DNA of 15,446 nt from an uncultured Clostridia bacterium (GTDB lineage: Bacteria; Bacillota; Clostridia; TANB77; CAG-508), in the NCBI GenBank assembly GCA_949077355.1, contig CARUQW010000038.1, positions 1-15,446 of the forward strand. Direction: 5' to 3'. The notes under the pieces were generated by a model. The model was given only the letters and a program-made list of their open reading frames with translations, made no database searches and was not told the origin of the DNA. Below, piece after piece: positions 14,078-15,446 of this stretch; the stretch's first letter is position 1; each line of letters begins with the position of its first letter. Position numbers and translations under genes: made by a program.

Positions 14078-14689
14078 ATGAAAAAGATAAAAAAGAAGGA
14101 ATACAAGCAATCGAATAAATCAGGGGTAACTCTAATAGCTCTGGTAATAACTATCATTATTCTTTTACTTTTAGCAGGAGTAACAGTCTATACATTTTTA
14201 GGAAAGAATGGCATTATGGCAAGAACAGATGAAGCAAAATTCAAGCACAAAATGTCAGCCATAGCCGAGCAATGGAAACTGTATGTAGCAGATTGCGTAG
14301 CAGAAGATTTAGGGCAAACCGATATCAAGCAACTATTTGCAGGGACAGTGGGAGAAGGTATCATTTATGATATCATAGCAGATGAAGAAATTGAAATGGA
14401 TGTAGGTTTAATCAGAGACATTAGAAAACTTCTAAATGAAGTAACAGAAGTAGAAGAAAAATTTACCATGGCATTTGAAGGTGAACTATACTATGTTTCT
14501 AGAAATACGATAGAGAATAATGCGCAACAAGTACAATGGTGTAAAGAAATTGGAATTAAGATATGGGAATATAAAGGAAGATCTGATAGTAAAGTAGTCA
14601 ATGGAGACTACAAAAACATCAAACGGAGTTTACCTATGTACCCCAAAATTAGATACAGGATTTGTAAGAGAAAAAACCAGATACATTAA
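14078..14689 (+). CDS. Prepilin-like surface protein, N-terminal part (frameshifted)
   Basis: The start at 14078 is chosen because AGGAG (14067-14071) lies 6 bases upstream; a longer frame from TTG at 14057 would place this site inside the gene. After a basic leader, the prepilin-type motif KSG|VTLIALVITII (cleavage after Gly16) and a ~21-residue hydrophobic helix follow. Position +5 is Ala, not the Glu usual in type IV pilins. The helix is followed by a soluble, mostly helical region (KNGIMARTDEAKFKHKM, AEQWKLYVADC). The true frame seems to end at DYK (about 14614). The last 25 or so codons to the stop at 14687 look like frameshift read-out, because a long open frame of matching character starts in the +1 frame there. 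Confidence 0.78.
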   Translation: MKKIKKKEYKQSNKSGVTLIALVITIIILLLLAGVTVYTFLGKNGIMARTDEAKFKHKMSAIAEQWKLYVADCVAEDLGQTDIKQLFAGTVGEGIIYDIIADEEIEMDVGLIRDIRKLLNEVTEVEEKFTMAFEGELYYVSRNTIENNAQQVQWCKEIGIKIWEYKGRSDSKVVNGDYKNIKRSLPMYPKIRYRICKRKNQIH

Positions 14690-15446
14690 AGAAAAAGAGG
14701 GAAATTTAGTACCAGGAACCTGGATTATCAAAGCACCAGAAGATGATTGGTATGATTACAAAAACAATCAATGGGCTAATTTACATGTTGAAAGTGAAGG
14801 GTTAGAAAGTTATTATGTTTGGATACCAAGATATGTTTACAAAAAAGCAGAAAATGAAAGAATGGATGTCAAATTTGTAGATTTAAATAACAATTATATC
14901 AATGCAGATGACAACAAAGTAACGAATTGGGAAACTTTACAAAAACGTGGATATCAACTACCAGAGGCGTTTACGTGGGGAGATAACAATCAAGTACAGC
15001 TGCCAGGCTATTGGATGTCAAAATATCAATTATCGAACTTAACAGAGAATGATAAATATACAGTAGACTTTGGAACAACCGCAACTCCGTCTACCATAAC
15101 AATAAAAGATATTACAACTAATACCACAAAAGGAATTGCGAAATACCAGTATGCTTTAAATGGAAAAATTGTTTACACAAGTGAAAAACCAGAGAACTAT
15201 ACCATAAAAGGCTTAACAAAAGGAAACAAGACAATCAATGTAAGTTTGCTAGATGATAAAGGACAAATCATAGGAAGTATGACGAAATTCTATGAAGTAG
15301 CAGATGTTAATGAACCAGATTTAACTGGATTTGATCGAGATACAACTTTCTATGTATATTGGGACGAAAATGGAGTAGAACATAATGAAATACCAATCAA
15401 CCAAAATCCACCAGATGAATGGTATGACTATGGAATTAGAAGTTGG
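14616..15446 (+). CDS. Prepilin-like surface protein, modular ectodomain (continuation, open at window end)
   Basis: From 14616 the +1 frame is open for 277 codons to the window end with no stop. It reads TSNGVYLCTPKLDTGF, an EDDWYDYKNNQWAN motif, YYVWIPRYVYKK, a charged segment, LPGYWMSKYQLS, then a beta-rich region resembling an Ig/FN3 module (from TPSTITIKDI to VSLLDDKGQI). A second DEWYDY motif follows at the very end, so the WYDY module is probably repeated. The WIPRY and GYWMSKYQLS pair is typical of large clostridial surface proteins that carry a prepilin-like N-terminus. No ribosome binding site precedes ATG 14601 in this frame, so it is the continuation of the gene starting at 14078; deleting one A from the run at 14612-14616 would join them. 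Confidence 0.8.

Noticed and set aside
14605..14625. Programmed -1 ribosomal frameshift at the A run
   Set aside because: The shift needed is +1, the run has only five A, and no A-AAA-AAC heptamer or downstream stimulatory stem is evident.

Overview
The window is AT-rich DNA with strong Shine-Dalgarno sequences, sigma-A type promoters and Rho-independent terminators. Its gene content (clostridial 3D/G5 cell-wall protein, AcpS, TatD, HtpX/LemA, AI-2E permease, and prepilin-like and C-type-lectin-like surface proteins) points to a low-GC Bacillota, most likely an anaerobic Clostridia member of the kind common in gut metagenomes. The species cannot be named from the sequence.

Layout. (1) 1-4249: a structured palindromic element (1-111), then a plus-strand operon: membrane-anchored WG-repeat protein, unknown tail-anchored protein, acpS, tatD. 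It ends at a bidirectional terminator. (2) 4255-5780, minus strand: lemA-htpX, a common membrane pair. (3) 5781-7187: a second copy of the structured element, a near-consensus promoter, a DUF348-G5-3D cell-wall protein and a terminator. (4) 7199-9176: exodeoxyribonuclease III and an AI-2E family permease, preceded by a REP-like hairpin. (5) 9262-10159: a decayed AAA/DUF4143 ATPase pseudogene with one nonsense codon and two internal deletions, then another REP-like hairpin. (6) 10212-11147: a COG2426-type small membrane protein (minus) and a small unknown protein (plus), divergently transcribed. (7) 11200-15446: an accessory surface-protein region. It holds three tandem, independently promoted, secreted paralogs with an almost invariant N-terminal half and a hypervariable Cys/His-rich C-terminal half. 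They are followed by a prepilin-like gene with a large modular ectodomain, which carries a one-base frameshift and runs off the window end.

The most notable items are two. First, the tandem paralogs: I infer a C-type-lectin/FGE-like fold, and they show a constant/variable layout, mosaic relationships and conserved HxC and CxxH motifs. Second, the two ~110-nt elements upstream of promoters: their three nested inner stems are held by compensatory base changes, which suggests a structured ncRNA or a palindromic mobile element that I do not recognise. A separate family of short hairpins with GGGACGGA-like loops recurs in other intergenic regions. Housekeeping genes are intact and ordinary; the ATPase and the prepilin gene are the only damaged reading frames.
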